A stretch of DNA of 64,000 nt from Ureibacillus xyleni (GTDB lineage: Bacteria > Bacillota > Bacilli > Bacillales_A > Planococcaceae), in contig NZ_OBMQ01000002.1 of NCBI RefSeq assembly GCF_900217795.1, positions 248,001 through 312,000 on the forward strand, written 5' to 3'. The notes beneath the pieces are model-generated. The model was not told where the DNA came from, did not search any database, and saw nothing but the letters and a program-made list of their open reading frames with translations. The position numbers and the translations under genes are program-made. Each line of letters starts with the position of its first letter. Position 1 is the first letter of the stretch. Below are positions 44,428 through 53,424 of this stretch, one piece after another.

Positions 44428-45074
44428 TAAAGCTCGTTATAGCCGATGATCATACAGTCGTTCGTTCAGGGTTTTCGATGCTAATTAATCATCAAAAAGA
44501 TATGGAAGTTGTAGCAACTGCTTCAGACGGTACAGAAGCTTATCAACTAGTAGGTAAATACGAACCACAAATATTGCTAATGGATGTAAACATGCCACCT
44601 GGTGAAGGCGGACTAATTGCTACGAAAAAGATTAAAGAAGATTATCCTAATATAAAGATTATTATTTTAACGATGTATGAAGATCAGGAGCTTTTATATA
44701 TTTTATTAAAAAATGGAGCATCAGGATATATTTTAAAAAATGCTCAGGAAGAAGATCTTTTCTCTGCGATACGTACCGTTTTTAATGGTGGAGTTTATAT
44801 TTATCCAAAAATGGCAACAAGCCTTGTACAAGATTTTCTTACTAAACATGCAGAAGAACAACAAGACAATCCTTTTACAATCTTATCAAACCGGGAGTTA
44901 GAAATATTACCGCTGATTGCGAAAGGATATGGCAACAAAGAAATTGCAGAAAAACTTTTTATTTCAGTTAAAACGGTCGAAGCGCATAAAGCAAAAATAA
45001 TGGAAAAGTTAAATTTTAAAGGAAAACCGGATTTAGTTGAATATGCTTTAAAGAAAAGATTGTTAACTTTTTGA
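44424..45074 (+). CDS. nreC: Response regulator NreC
   Basis: A 216-residue NarL/LuxR-type regulator. Receiver domain: [15 protein letters not shown] with the acceptor Asp in [14 protein letters not shown] and Lys in YILKNA. The C-terminal helix-turn-helix [20 protein letters not shown] with [12 protein letters not shown]-type recognition helix ([14 protein letters not shown]). The overall pattern is very close to staphylococcal NreC as I remember it. TTG start, preceded by AAGGAGGGGG, overlaps nreB by four bases. It probably binds the GGG-N4-CCC sites in front of narG and narK. Confidence 0.95.
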   Translation: MIKLVIADDHTVVRSGFSMLINHQKDMEVVATASDGTEAYQLVGKYEPQILLMDVNMPPGEGGLIATKKIKEDYPNIKIIILTMYEDQELLYILLKNGASGYILKNAQEEDLFSAIRTVFNGGVYIYPKMATSLVQDFLTKHAEEQQDNPFTILSNRELEILPLIAKGYGNKEIAEKLFISVKTVEAHKAKIMEKLNFKGKPDLVEYALKKRLLTF

Positions 45075-45104
45075 ATTTAATTTTAGGGACATTTCTGTAA
45101 TTTT

Positions 45105-45118
45105 AAGGGATGTCCCTA
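45105..45118 (+). promoter_or_regulatory. NreC-type operator upstream of narK
   Basis: AAGGGATGTCCCTA has the same GGG-N4-CCC core as the narG site. It is also the right arm of a wider inverted repeat (TAGGGACAT at about 45084-45092 with ATGTCCCTA), which could form a weak hairpin after nreC; both roles are possible. Confidence 0.65.
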
Positions 45119-45196
45119 TTCTATTAAATCTTTCAACATAGATAGTAAACATTTGGTGAATACTGATGTTAACTAACTTTTTGAAAGAGTGATGTT

Positions 45197-46705
45197 ATGA
45201 TTAAAAAGATTCAATTACCATTACAAACATTAAATTTAGTAGTTGGCTTTATGGTATGGGTAATTATTTCTTCACTAATCGCTTATATGGGAGAGGATAT
45301 TGACATACCAAAAGATAAGCTGGCAGTTTTAACAGCTATTCCGGTTATCTTGGGGTCAATTTTACGTATTCCCCTAGGCTATTTAGCGGATGTGATTGGG
45401 TCAAGGTTTGTCTTTCTTATCAGTTTTATTGCATTGTTATTCCCGGTATTTTATATCAGTGATGCCAACACGTACACAGATTTAATTATCGGTGGATTGT
45501 TTTTAGGAATTGGTGGAGCAGTATTCTCTGTTGGGGTTACTTCACTTCCAAAGTACTATCCGAAAGAAAAAATGGGCTTTGTAAATGGTATTTACGGCGC
45601 CGGGAATATTGGGACCGCCATTACTACATTTGCTGCGCCTTTGATTGCAAATCAAATTGGTTGGTCATCAACAATTAAGTTGTATCTTATTTTATTACTT
45701 GTTTTTATTGCATTAAACATCTTCTTTGGAGATCGAAAAGAACCACGGAAAAAGACACCGATAGTCGAACAAATCAAAGGTGTTTATAAAAGCGGGAAAA
45801 TGTGGAACTTCTCATTATTTTACTTTATTACATTTGGATCCTTTGTAGCGTTTACAGTGTATCTTCCTAACTTCTTAGTTTCTAATTTTGGGTTGGAAAA
45901 AGTAGATGCGGGAATGCGAACTGCTGGTTTTATCGTTGTTGCAACATTATTCCGTCCGATTGGTGGATGGTTAGGGGATAAGTTCCAACCTTTAATTTTA
46001 TTAATGATTGTTTTTGGGACTTATACGTTATCGGCAATTTTATTAGCGTTTTCACCTTCCCTTCTTTGGTATACAATTGGCTGTATTTTAATTGCGGTTG
46101 TCGCAGGGATTGGCAATGGAGTTATTTTTAAATTGGTTCCGTTTTACTTTAATAAACAAGCAGGGATTGTTAACGGAATTGTGTCGATGATGGGTGGACT
46201 TGGAGGGTTTTTCCCACCAATTTTATTGGCAACAATTTTCTCCATTACAGGCCAATATTCAATAGGGTTTATGCTATTATCATCCGTTTCTTTGGCAAGT
46301 TTAGTTATAGTCGTTAGTATGTATTACCAAGATCGACTAACCTTATCTCAGGAAGTGTTTAACTCGACAGCGCAAGGAATTCTCGTAACTGAAACAAATG
46401 GAACAATTAAAGCAGTAAATCCTGCTTTTACTCGTCTTACTGGATATACGAAAGAAGAGGCAATCGGACAAACACCTAGAATTTTAAAAACAAATCGGCA
46501 AAATAAAGAATTTTACGACCAGATGTGGAATAGCATAAAAGAAAATGGCATGTGGCAAGGTGAAATTTGGAACCGAAGAAAAAACGGTGAAGAATATAAA
46601 GAATGGCTCACAATTAGTGCCGTTACAGATGAAACAGGGGACCCTGTTCGGTATGTTGGAACGTTTTCGGATATTACGGATGAAAAAAAGAAGAAGGATG
46701 ACTAA
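45197..46705 (+). CDS. narK: NarK-type nitrate/nitrite MFS transporter fused to a C-terminal PAS domain
   Basis: A protein of 502 residues. Residues 1-378 are a twelve-helix MFS transporter of the NarK/NasA group: ILGSILRIPLGYLADVIGSR, FFLGIGGAVFSVG-type region (LFLGIGGAVFSVGV), GFVNGIYGAGNIGTA, FRPIGGWLGDKF and GIGNGVIFKLVPFYF, all expected for nitrate uptake or nitrite export. Residues 384-496 are a complete PAS/PAC unit: VFNSTAQGILVTETNG, NPAFTRLTGYTKEEAIGQ, GEIWNRRKNGEEYKEW and VGTFSDITDEK. Known NarK proteins end after the last helix at ~390-400 residues. A single open frame joins both parts. It lies directly after nreBC, behind an NreC-type box, and before moeB. Confidence 0.93.
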   Translation: MIKKIQLPLQTLNLVVGFMVWVIISSLIAYMGEDIDIPKDKLAVLTAIPVILGSILRIPLGYLADVIGSRFVFLISFIALLFPVFYISDANTYTDLIIGGLFLGIGGAVFSVGVTSLPKYYPKEKMGFVNGIYGAGNIGTAITTFAAPLIANQIGWSSTIKLYLILLLVFIALNIFFGDRKEPRKKTPIVEQIKGVYKSGKMWNFSLFYFITFGSFVAFTVYLPNFLVSNFGLEKVDAGMRTAGFIVVATLFRPIGGWLGDKFQPLILLMIVFGTYTLSAILLAFSPSLLWYTIGCILIAVVAGIGNGVIFKLVPFYFNKQAGIVNGIVSMMGGLGGFFPPILLATIFSITGQYSIGFMLLSSVSLASLVIVVSMYYQDRLTLSQEVFNSTAQGILVTETNGTIKAVNPAFTRLTGYTKEEAIGQTPRILKTNRQNKEFYDQMWNSIKENGMWQGEIWNRRKNGEEYKEWLTISAVTDETGDPVRYVGTFSDITDEKKKKDD

Positions 46706-46752
46706 TCATTAATTGATTGGTCACCCTTTCATTTTTAGAAAGGGAGTTAATG

Positions 46753-47772
46753 ATGGATACTCGTTTTTCCCGACAACTATTATTTAAAGGAATAGGACAA
46801 GAAGGACAACAAAGATTAGAAAAATCAAAAGTCGCCATAATTGGTTGTGGTGCACTCGGATCAAGTGTATTGGAAACGTTAGTACGAGCAGGTATTGGTA
46901 CAATCCATATTGCAGATCGAGACGTTGTTGAACTTTCAAATCTACATAGACAGCAATTATTTTCAGAATATGACGCTTTGGAGCAGTTACCTAAAGTCAT
47001 TGCTGCTGAAAAAAGAATAAAAGCAATTCGCTCAGATTTTTCGTTACATACATACATTCAACACGTTGATTCCACACTTATCCAACAGTTAGCACAACAA
47101 GTAGATATAATCGTTGACGCCACAGATAATTTTGAGACAAGGCTATTAATCAATGATGCAGCATATAAATACAACATTCCATGGATTTATGGCGCATGTA
47201 TAGGTAGTTCAGGAGTTGTATTCCCTTTTATCCCAAATCAATCAGCATGTTTACGTTGTTTATTACCAGTGTTACCCTCTACGAATGAAACATGCGATAC
47301 AGTGGGCATTATTTCTCCTGCCGTCCAAATTACTGCTGCTATACAAAGTGCAGAAGTGCTAAAGTGGCTAACCGGGCAAGAAAATCTAATGCTAAAAAAA
47401 ATTTACCATTTTGATTGTTGGAATTCTTCACAGCTCAATATCGGAGTGTCTAAAGTAAAAAAACCTCTTTGCAAAACATGTAGTAATAATCCAGCCTACC
47501 CTTCATTACAAGTTAATCTTCAGCAACATTATGCAGTATTATGTGGGCGAGATGCTGTTCAAATACTTCCCAGTACCGATAGAAAAATTACATTACAAGA
47601 TGCAGCGAAGATAGCGAACAAATTAAATGTCCCTGTCAAACAAAATCCGTATTTTGTTGAATTTAAAAAAGAGAATCATAGAATAATTGTATTTCAAGAT
47701 GGAAGAATTTTGATACATGGGCTAAAAAACATTCACGAAAGTAGAAAAATGGTTACGCAATTATTTGGCTAG
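46753..47772 (+). CDS. moeB: MoeB/ThiF-type adenylyltransferase
   Basis: A protein of about 339 residues. E1-like fold: IIGCGALGSSVLETLVRAGIG nucleotide-binding loop, RDVVELSNLHRQQLF, VDATDNFETRLLIND, the zinc Cys pairs in CLRCLLP and CKTC, and the DTVGIISPAV stretch. It adenylates the C-terminal Gly-Gly of MoaD so that sulfur can be added; ThiS activation is an alternative. The C-terminal ~80 residues are an extra MoaD/ThiS-like or rhodanese-reduced segment without an obvious catalytic Cys. Start at 46753 after AAAGGGAG; 47 bases after narK. Confidence 0.93.
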   Translation: MDTRFSRQLLFKGIGQEGQQRLEKSKVAIIGCGALGSSVLETLVRAGIGTIHIADRDVVELSNLHRQQLFSEYDALEQLPKVIAAEKRIKAIRSDFSLHTYIQHVDSTLIQQLAQQVDIIVDATDNFETRLLINDAAYKYNIPWIYGACIGSSGVVFPFIPNQSACLRCLLPVLPSTNETCDTVGIISPAVQITAAIQSAEVLKWLTGQENLMLKKIYHFDCWNSSQLNIGVSKVKKPLCKTCSNNPAYPSLQVNLQQHYAVLCGRDAVQILPSTDRKITLQDAAKIANKLNVPVKQNPYFVEFKKENHRIIVFQDGRILIHGLKNIHESRKMVTQLFG

Positions 47773-47790
47773 AAAGGAAGTGGAAATGAC

Positions 47791-48291
47791 TTGTCTGAAT
47801 ATATTGAGTTCAATCGAGAAGTTGGTTTAGCCGTTTTAACGATTAGTGATACACGTACTGCAAAAACAGATGAAAGTGGAGCTCTAATCGAGTTATTAGT
47901 GAAACAATCGCCGTTTATTCATATCGCTGAAAAACAAATTTGTAAGGACGAAAAAAGCGATATTTTACAAATTATCATGAGTTGGTATAGCAATCCGAAA
48001 ATAAATTGCATCATTACAACTGGTGGAACCGGGATTGCCAAAAGGGATATTACCATAGAAGCAATAGCACCGACATTCACAAAAGAAATTGACGGATTCG
48101 GTGAGTTATTCCGTTATTTAAGCTTTACGGAAGATGTAGGAACTCGCGCCATGTTAAGTAGAGCGGCAGCAGGGACGTTTCTAAACAAAGTAATTTTTAT
48201 CTTACCAGGCTCACCAAAAGCAATACAGTTAGCAATGTCAAAATTAATACTCCCCGAATTAGAACACATTGTATTCGAACTAACTAAATAG
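47791..48291 (+). CDS. moaB: Molybdenum cofactor protein MoaB/Mog
   Basis: A 166-residue protein of the MoaB/Mog family: VGLAVLTISDTRTAKTDESG, IITTGGTGIAKRDITIEA, FGELFRYLSF, SRAAAGTFLNKVIFILPGSPKAIQLA. It adenylates molybdopterin before molybdate insertion by MoeA. A TTG start at 47791 follows AAGGAAGTGG; 18 bases after moeB. Confidence 0.94.
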   Translation: MSEYIEFNREVGLAVLTISDTRTAKTDESGALIELLVKQSPFIHIAEKQICKDEKSDILQIIMSWYSNPKINCIITTGGTGIAKRDITIEAIAPTFTKEIDGFGELFRYLSFTEDVGTRAMLSRAAAGTFLNKVIFILPGSPKAIQLAMSKLILPELEHIVFELTK

Positions 48292-48355
48292 AATAAGGAC
48301 TATATTTGCACTTAATTTAAGTTAAGTCGTATGTTGTAATTGCTAATTTAATTAT

Positions 48356-48844
48356 TTAGTCAGTTTCCCGTAAATAGTCGCCACTTTTCCCACCAGTTTT
48401 TGAAATAAGCATTGTGTTGCCAATTACCATGTCTTTACCAAGTGCCTTACACATATCGTAAATGGTAAGGGCGGCGGTTGAGGCTGCAACTAATGCTTCC
48501 ATTTCAACACCTGTAGAACCTTTTGTTTTTACTTCAGCAGTTATGTTAATTACATAATTCTCACTAGTTGACCACTCAAATGTAATGTTTACACCAGTTA
48601 ATGCAAGAGGGTGACACATTGGAATAAGGGAAGAAGTGTTTTTAGCCGCCATGATACCCGCTACTTGTGCAACAGAAAACACATCCCCTTTTTTATTGGA
48701 ACCTTCTGCTATTTGTTTATAAATTTCCTCATTCACAGTAATTGATGAAAGAGCAACTGCTGTTCGAACTGTTTCTGTTTTGTCTGAAATATCAACCATC
48801 TTTGCGCGACCTTGTTCATTGAAGTGTGTAAGTTCAGTCATCAT
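48356..48844 (-). CDS. moaC: Cyclic pyranopterin monophosphate synthase MoaC
   Basis: A protein of 162 residues with MoaC hallmarks: [37 protein letters not shown] (catalytic region), [22 protein letters not shown] and a C-terminal [12 protein letters not shown]. With MoaA it converts GTP to cyclic pyranopterin monophosphate. Transcribed leftward, unlike the rest of the cofactor cluster, so separately regulated. Two adjacent ATGs (48844 and 48841) follow GAGGAAGGATC; the second has better spacing. Confidence 0.97.
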   Translation of the reverse strand: MMTELTHFNEQGRAKMVDISDKTETVRTAVALSSITVNEEIYKQIAEGSNKKGDVFSVAQVAGIMAAKNTSSLIPMCHPLALTGVNITFEWSTSENYVINITAEVKTKGSTGVEMEALVAASTAALTIYDMCKALGKDMVIGNTMLISKTGGKSGDYLRETD

Positions 48845-48936
48845 GATCCTTCCTCTCTAAAATGAAATCCTTTTAGTCTTACCTGAAAAGCAATGTAAAA
48901 AAATTATAGCATGTAAATTGTTTGGAGATGAGTAAT

Positions 48937-50193
48937 ATGGTGGAAATAAGAAGGCCAATCCAGGTGAATGATGCTTTAGAAAAAGTTTTAAGTCAGGTAA
49001 TACCCTTAGAAGCGGAAGAAGTAGAACTGTCAAAAAGCTACGGAACTATACTAGCTGAGGCGATCATCGCACCACATGATGTCCCGCTATTTAACCGCTC
49101 TCCATATGACGGGTATGCGATTCGTTCTGTAGATTCGATACACGCATCGGGAAGCAATCGAATATTGTTCCATGTAGTAGGTCATATCGGGGCAGGAGAT
49201 TTTTATCATAACGAGCTTAGAGAAAACGAAGCAGTTCGTATTATGACAGGTGCAGCTCTACCATATGGAGCAGATGCTGTTGTCATGTTCGAACAAACAA
49301 TCGAAAAGGACAACACTTTTACAATCCGCAAACCTTTTAGATATTTGGAAAATGTCTCTTTACAAGGGGAGGATGCCAAAAAGGGTGAGGAGCTTATTTC
49401 AAAGGGGCAACTTATCCATCCAGGGGTTATGGCGTTGCTAGCTACTTTTGGCTATGCTTTTGTAAAAGTTTCTAAAAAACCAAAAGTAGGCATTTTATGT
49501 ACAGGTTCAGAACTTCTCCAAGTGAATGACAGTTTGCAACCGGGGAAAATCCGGAACAGCAACGGGCCAATGATTGAGGGGCAATTAGCAAGAATGGGAA
49601 TTGAGTACAAGTCATATGGTATTCTTCCAGATCATTTAGAAGATTGTCAGAACCTAGTCAGAAAAGCTTTGGATGAGAATGATTGCGTGATTACGACTGG
49701 TGGTGTTTCAGTTGGTGATTTTGATTTTATCCCTAAAATTTATAAACAATTAAACGCGCAAGTATTATTTAATAAGGTTGCGATGCGTCCTGGTAGTGTA
49801 ACGTCATGTGCAGTTTTAGATGGAAAACTGTTATTTGGATTATCAGGGAACCCTTCTGCTTGTTATATAGGATTTGAAATATTTACTCGACCAGCCCTTC
49901 AAAAAATGATGGGGAATGTTCGACCATTTTTACCTCAAACAAAAGCGGTATTGTTAGAAAATTATTCAAAACCCAATCCATTTACGAGATTTATCCGCAG
50001 TATTTATTCCTTTGATGGCAATCAGGCAACAATTTTACCTGCAGGATTTAATAAGTCCAATGCAGTTAGCTCCATTGCAAAAGGTAATGCGTTTATGGTG
50101 CTGCCAAGTGGTACAAGGAGCTTCAAAAAAGGTGATGTAGTGGATGTCCTATTACTCGGATATGAGGATGGGGTATCAACATGGAATCTATGA
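48937..50193 (+). CDS. moeA: Molybdopterin molybdotransferase MoeA
   Basis: A protein of 418 residues. Domains of MoeA: N-terminal LSKSYGTILAEAI, FNRSPYDGYAIRS, RIMTGAALPYGADAVV, then the MogA-like domain KVGILCTGSEL, GKIRNSNGPM, VITTGGVSVGDFDF and LFGLSGNPSAC. It inserts molybdate into adenylated molybdopterin. Start at 48937 after GGAGATG; two other in-frame starts lie 9-15 bases upstream. The last 13 bases overlap mobB. Confidence 0.96.
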   Translation: MVEIRRPIQVNDALEKVLSQVIPLEAEEVELSKSYGTILAEAIIAPHDVPLFNRSPYDGYAIRSVDSIHASGSNRILFHVVGHIGAGDFYHNELRENEAVRIMTGAALPYGADAVVMFEQTIEKDNTFTIRKPFRYLENVSLQGEDAKKGEELISKGQLIHPGVMALLATFGYAFVKVSKKPKVGILCTGSELLQVNDSLQPGKIRNSNGPMIEGQLARMGIEYKSYGILPDHLEDCQNLVRKALDENDCVITTGGVSVGDFDFIPKIYKQLNAQVLFNKVAMRPGSVTSCAVLDGKLLFGLSGNPSACYIGFEIFTRPALQKMMGNVRPFLPQTKAVLLENYSKPNPFTRFIRSIYSFDGNQATILPAGFNKSNAVSSIAKGNAFMVLPSGTRSFKKGDVVDVLLLGYEDGVSTWNL

Positions 50194-50702
50194 AAATTTT
50201 ACAAATTGTAGGATTCAAAAAGAGTGGAAAAACTTCATTAATTCAAAGGTGGATCCAGGAATGTCGAAAACAAGAAATGGAAGTTGCAGTTGTGAAACAC
50301 CATGGACATTCCAATGGCTTATCAATTCCAAATGATAGTACGGATAGTATGAAATTTTTCGTTAGTGGTGCAGTTAGTGCAATTGTTGCAGATGAGGAAA
50401 CGATTCAAATCCATCAAAGAAAAAGACATTGGACACTAGAACATTTAATTGCAGTAGCAAAAAATAGTGAACCTCAAATTCTTTTCATTGAAGGGTATAA
50501 GGAGGCAGACTATCCGAAAGTCGCCATCATTAAAACAGACAAAGATTGGGACTCATTAAAGCAATTATCAAATATCATGCTTGTTTTAGTTCATGATAAT
50601 GTTTCTTTACAACTACCTTCCTGTTATTCAATTCATGATATTTCTGGACTAAATAACTGGCTAACAAATTGGATAGGTGGGAAAACATATGAAGTTATTT
50701 GA
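50181..50702 (+). CDS. mobB: Molybdopterin-guanine dinucleotide biosynthesis adapter MobB
   Basis: A protein of 173 residues with the P-loop IVGFKKSGKTSLIQ, VVKHHGHSN, and a C-terminal LFIEGYKEADYPKVAIIK. MobB is a GTP-binding helper of MobA in guanine-dinucleotide attachment. Overlaps moeA and moaE, so coupled in the moeA-mobB-moaE-moaD-mobA-moaA operon. Confidence 0.94.
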   Translation: MESMKILQIVGFKKSGKTSLIQRWIQECRKQEMEVAVVKHHGHSNGLSIPNDSTDSMKFFVSGAVSAIVADEETIQIHQRKRHWTLEHLIAVAKNSEPQILFIEGYKEADYPKVAIIKTDKDWDSLKQLSNIMLVLVHDNVSLQLPSCYSIHDISGLNNWLTNWIGGKTYEVI

Positions 50703-51129
50703 AATTGTGACGGACGAAATCCAACCAGAAAAGTATAGAGAAGCTGTAGTTCACCCCGGAGCAGGTGCTGTCACTGTTTTTACAGGGCATGTTCGGGAAT
50801 GGACGAAGGGGGTTAGAACTCTTTACTTAGAATACGATGCCTACGTGTCGATGGCGGAGAAGAAAATGGCAGAAATCAGTGAAGAAGTGCAGCACAAATG
50901 GCCTGAAACCAAAATTGCCATTGCTCATCGTATCGGTAAATTAAAAATATCGGATATTGCTGTTGTCATTGCGGTTTCTTCACCCCATCGAAAACATGCT
51001 TATGAAGCAAATGAATATGCAATTGAACGAATAAAAGAAATTGTTCCCATTTGGAAGAAAGAAATTTGGGAAAATGGGCAAGAATGGAAAGGAGATCAAA
51101 GGAAAAAACCATTATTGGAGGTGGAATAA
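50689..51129 (+). CDS. moaE: Molybdopterin synthase catalytic subunit MoaE
   Basis: A protein of 146 residues: GAGAVTVFTGHVREWTKG, LEYDAYVSMAEKKM, IAHRIGKLKISDIAVVIAVS, and the family's RKHAYEANEYAIERIKEIVPIWKKE with a C-terminal WENGQEW. It forms the dithiolene of molybdopterin with MoaD. Start at 50689 after GGTGGG; its stop is directly followed by the moaD ATG. Confidence 0.96.
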   Translation: MKLFEIVTDEIQPEKYREAVVHPGAGAVTVFTGHVREWTKGVRTLYLEYDAYVSMAEKKMAEISEEVQHKWPETKIAIAHRIGKLKISDIAVVIAVSSPHRKHAYEANEYAIERIKEIVPIWKKEIWENGQEWKGDQRKKPLLEVE

Positions 51130-51363
51130 ATGATTACGCTTTATTACTTTGCAGGTTTAAGGGATAAAGCAGGAGTCGATGTTGAACAAGTACAGCTAAC
51201 TGGGCTAAAAGTACGAGAACTTTTAGAATATGTTTCCAATAAATATGAAGGCTTCAAAGGCAGTTTGATTCATATTGCTGTAAATGAGGAATATGCCCTG
51301 CTTGATGATATTGTGAAAGACGGTGATGTTGTCGCCTTTATTCCACCAGTAAGTGGCGGTTAA
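51130..51363 (+). CDS. moaD: Molybdopterin synthase sulfur carrier MoaD
   Basis: A 77-residue ubiquitin-like protein ending in the required double glycine (FIPPVSGG). MITLYYFAGLRDKAG at the start and AVNEEYALLDDIVKDGDVVA in the middle are typical. The thiocarboxylated C-terminus is made by MoeB and donates sulfur in MoaE. Confidence 0.95.
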   Translation: MITLYYFAGLRDKAGVDVEQVQLTGLKVRELLEYVSNKYEGFKGSLIHIAVNEEYALLDDIVKDGDVVAFIPPVSGG

Positions 51364-51364
51364 C

Positions 51365-51931
51365 ATGATTGGTGTGATTCTTGCAGGAGGAGAATCGAGA
51401 AGGTTTGGCTCACCGAAAGCATTTGCCAAAATAGGTGACCAATATTTTTATGAAATAGCTTATAAAAACTTAGAACCAGTTTGTCAAAAAGTAATAATCG
51501 TTACGCGGGATGAACTGCTACCTTTATTTCCATCACACCTTCTGAAAATTGTTGACACTGTTCAATTTAAAGGAAATGGTCCATTAGCTGGAATTTACTC
51601 AGCAATGATAGAAGAATTAGCGGAACAGTATATGGTATTACCTTGTGATATGCCCTTTTTAAATCGTGCTATTTTACAAAGATTGTGTAATGTTTGTTCG
51701 AAGTCAATGGTGGTGGCTGTTAGAAATGAACAACATCTTTATCCCCTTGTCGGTATTTGGAATCGGTCCGTTATAAACATCATTTACGACCATTTGCAAA
51801 ACAATGAAAAAAGTGTTTTACATCTGTTAAAAAAGATAGATACAACATGGGTTGAAGCAGAGTATTTAACCAAAAATCCATCCTATTATTTTCAAAATCT
51901 CAATCAACCACTTGAAGAAAGAAGTGAGTAG
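51365..51931 (+). CDS. mobA: Molybdenum cofactor guanylyltransferase MobA
   Basis: A protein of 188 residues: nucleotide-binding [33 protein letters not shown] and [13 protein letters not shown]. It attaches GMP to molybdopterin, giving the bis-MGD cofactor NarG needs. The start at 51365 overlaps the moaD stop region by a few bases; an in-frame GTG at 51353 is also possible. Confidence 0.95.
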   Translation: MIGVILAGGESRRFGSPKAFAKIGDQYFYEIAYKNLEPVCQKVIIVTRDELLPLFPSHLLKIVDTVQFKGNGPLAGIYSAMIEELAEQYMVLPCDMPFLNRAILQRLCNVCSKSMVVAVRNEQHLYPLVGIWNRSVINIIYDHLQNNEKSVLHLLKKIDTTWVEAEYLTKNPSYYFQNLNQPLEERSE

Positions 51932-51932
51932 T

Positions 51933-52949
51933 ATGTCGGAATCTAAAGTACGTGATCAATTAAATCGACCAATGACAGACCTACGCATCTCTGTAACTGA
52001 TCGCTGTAACTTTCGATGTACATATTGCATGCCTAAAGAAATTTTTGGGGATGACTATGCGTTTTTACCAAAATCAGAACTGTTAACATTTGAGGAGTTA
52101 GAAAGGCTCGCCAATATATTTGCCCAATTAGGGGTAAAAAAAATTCGTCTTACTGGTGGCGAGCCACTGATGCGTTCTAACCTGCATTTATTAATCGAAA
52201 AGTTAACAACGATAGAAGGTATTAAAGATATCGCATTAACGACTAATGGTGTGCTATTAAAGAAATACGCAAAAAAATTGAAACAAGCTGGTTTATTGAG
52301 AATTAATGTTAGTTTGGATGCGTTGGATGAAAAGTTATTTGGGCTCATCAATGGCAGAGGGATTCAACCATCCGTGCCATTAGAAGGTATACAAATAGCT
52401 AAAAATTTAGGATTTGAAGTGAAAGTGAATATGGTCGTTGAAAAAGGGGTAAATGAATCAGAAATTTTACCAATGGCTGCGTTGTTTAAAGAACGACAAA
52501 TTCCTCTAAGATTCATCGAGTTTATGGATGTTGGCAATGATAACAGCTGGAGTTTTAAAAAAGTGATGACAAAACAAGAAATATTACAAGTCTTGCAACA
52601 AAAATATGACTTAGAACCTGTGGAGTTTGATTATTTTGGTGAAGTAGCAAAGAAATTTCGCTATAAAGGGACGAATATCCAAGTAGGGTTTATTACATCT
52701 GTTTCTGAATCGTTTTGTTCAACTTGTACAAGGGCTCGACTCTCCTCGGATGGGAAATTTTATACATGTTTATTTGCCTCAAATGGTTTTGATCTCAAAT
52801 CACTAATTCGAAGTGGTGCTACTGATGATGAATTGCGGAATGAAATCATAAATGTTTGGGAAAATCGAAAAGATCGCTATTCAGATGAACGAACAGAGCA
52901 AACGACGAAAAATCGAAAAAAAATAGATATGTCCTATATTGGAGGATAA
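51933..52949 (+). CDS. moaA: GTP 3',8-cyclase MoaA
   Basis: A protein of 338 residues. Radical-SAM cluster in [11 protein letters not shown], then [29 protein letters not shown] and FIEFMDVG. The second cluster's cysteines lie in [20 protein letters not shown]. The C-terminus ends [11 protein letters not shown], retaining the Gly-Gly tail needed for catalysis. It carries out the first step from GTP with MoaC. Start at 51933 after AGAAGTGAG; the frame reaches further upstream inside mobA. Confidence 0.97.
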   Translation: MSESKVRDQLNRPMTDLRISVTDRCNFRCTYCMPKEIFGDDYAFLPKSELLTFEELERLANIFAQLGVKKIRLTGGEPLMRSNLHLLIEKLTTIEGIKDIALTTNGVLLKKYAKKLKQAGLLRINVSLDALDEKLFGLINGRGIQPSVPLEGIQIAKNLGFEVKVNMVVEKGVNESEILPMAALFKERQIPLRFIEFMDVGNDNSWSFKKVMTKQEILQVLQQKYDLEPVEFDYFGEVAKKFRYKGTNIQVGFITSVSESFCSTCTRARLSSDGKFYTCLFASNGFDLKSLIRSGATDDELRNEIINVWENRKDRYSDERTEQTTKNRKKIDMSYIGG

Positions 52950-52968
52950 AATCGGAAGGAAGATAATA

Positions 52969-53379
52969 TTGCCAGGACCAGCACTAAATCAATTGCATGC
53001 TCATCGTGCCATACATGATGGAGCACAATCAGGAGCAATCGAATATACAGACTTAATGATTCAAATATGGAAAAGCGAAAAGAAAGAAGATGCGAACAAA
53101 GCGGCAACTCTTTTACTAGATTATTGGGAAACACGCATCATAAGCCATGCAGATGCTGAAGAGTCAGGGTTCTATCAGAAAAAAGCTGAGAACAACGAAG
53201 AACTCGTTGATGCCGTAAAGTCATTAAAACGTGACCACGAAATTTTACGAATAATCGTTAAAGATATTCGCGACATTCTACAAAAAGATGGATTAAATGA
53301 TTTGGCAATTCAAAAGTTTTATGCATTGCTCACTGTAAACGAAATCCATAGTCGTGAAGAGGAACGATTGTTGTTTTAA
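52969..53379 (+). CDS. Hemerythrin-like (HHE domain) protein at the end of the moa operon
   Basis: A protein of 136 residues, four-helix bundle with HHE-type metal ligands: HAHRAIHDGA, ISHADAEESGF, KRDHEILR and EIHSREEERLLF. TTG start at 52969 follows GGAAGGAAG and comes 19 bases after moaA. Such proteins bind a di-iron centre and may handle O2 or nitric oxide or store iron. Being placed in the cofactor operon suggests a link to nitrate respiration or to Fe-S protection, but this is inference. Confidence 0.85.
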   Translation: MPGPALNQLHAHRAIHDGAQSGAIEYTDLMIQIWKSEKKEDANKAATLLLDYWETRIISHADAEESGFYQKKAENNEELVDAVKSLKRDHEILRIIVKDIRDILQKDGLNDLAIQKFYALLTVNEIHSREEERLLF

Positions 53380-53387
53380 CTATAGTA

Positions 53388-53420
53388 AAAGGGCTACTAT
53401 TCAGCTAGTAGCCCTATTTG
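53388..53420. terminator. Bidirectional intrinsic terminator
   Basis: AGGGCTACTA / TAGTAGCCCT with a six-base loop, between the convergent hemerythrin-like and flavoprotein genes. Confidence 0.9.
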
Positions 53421-53424
53421 TATG

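Noticed and set aside
45084-45118. Inverted repeat as a plain terminator of nreC
   Set aside because: Loop is 17 bases and no good T tract follows; the right arm fits an NreC box better, though a dual role is possible.
46674-47057. 127-residue reverse frame
   Set aside because: Antisense to the moeB start; would disrupt a clear operon, and composition is not protein-like.
48292-48355. Moco riboswitch near moaC or before moeA/mod genes
   Set aside because: The short intergenic regions lack space and recognisable structure for it.
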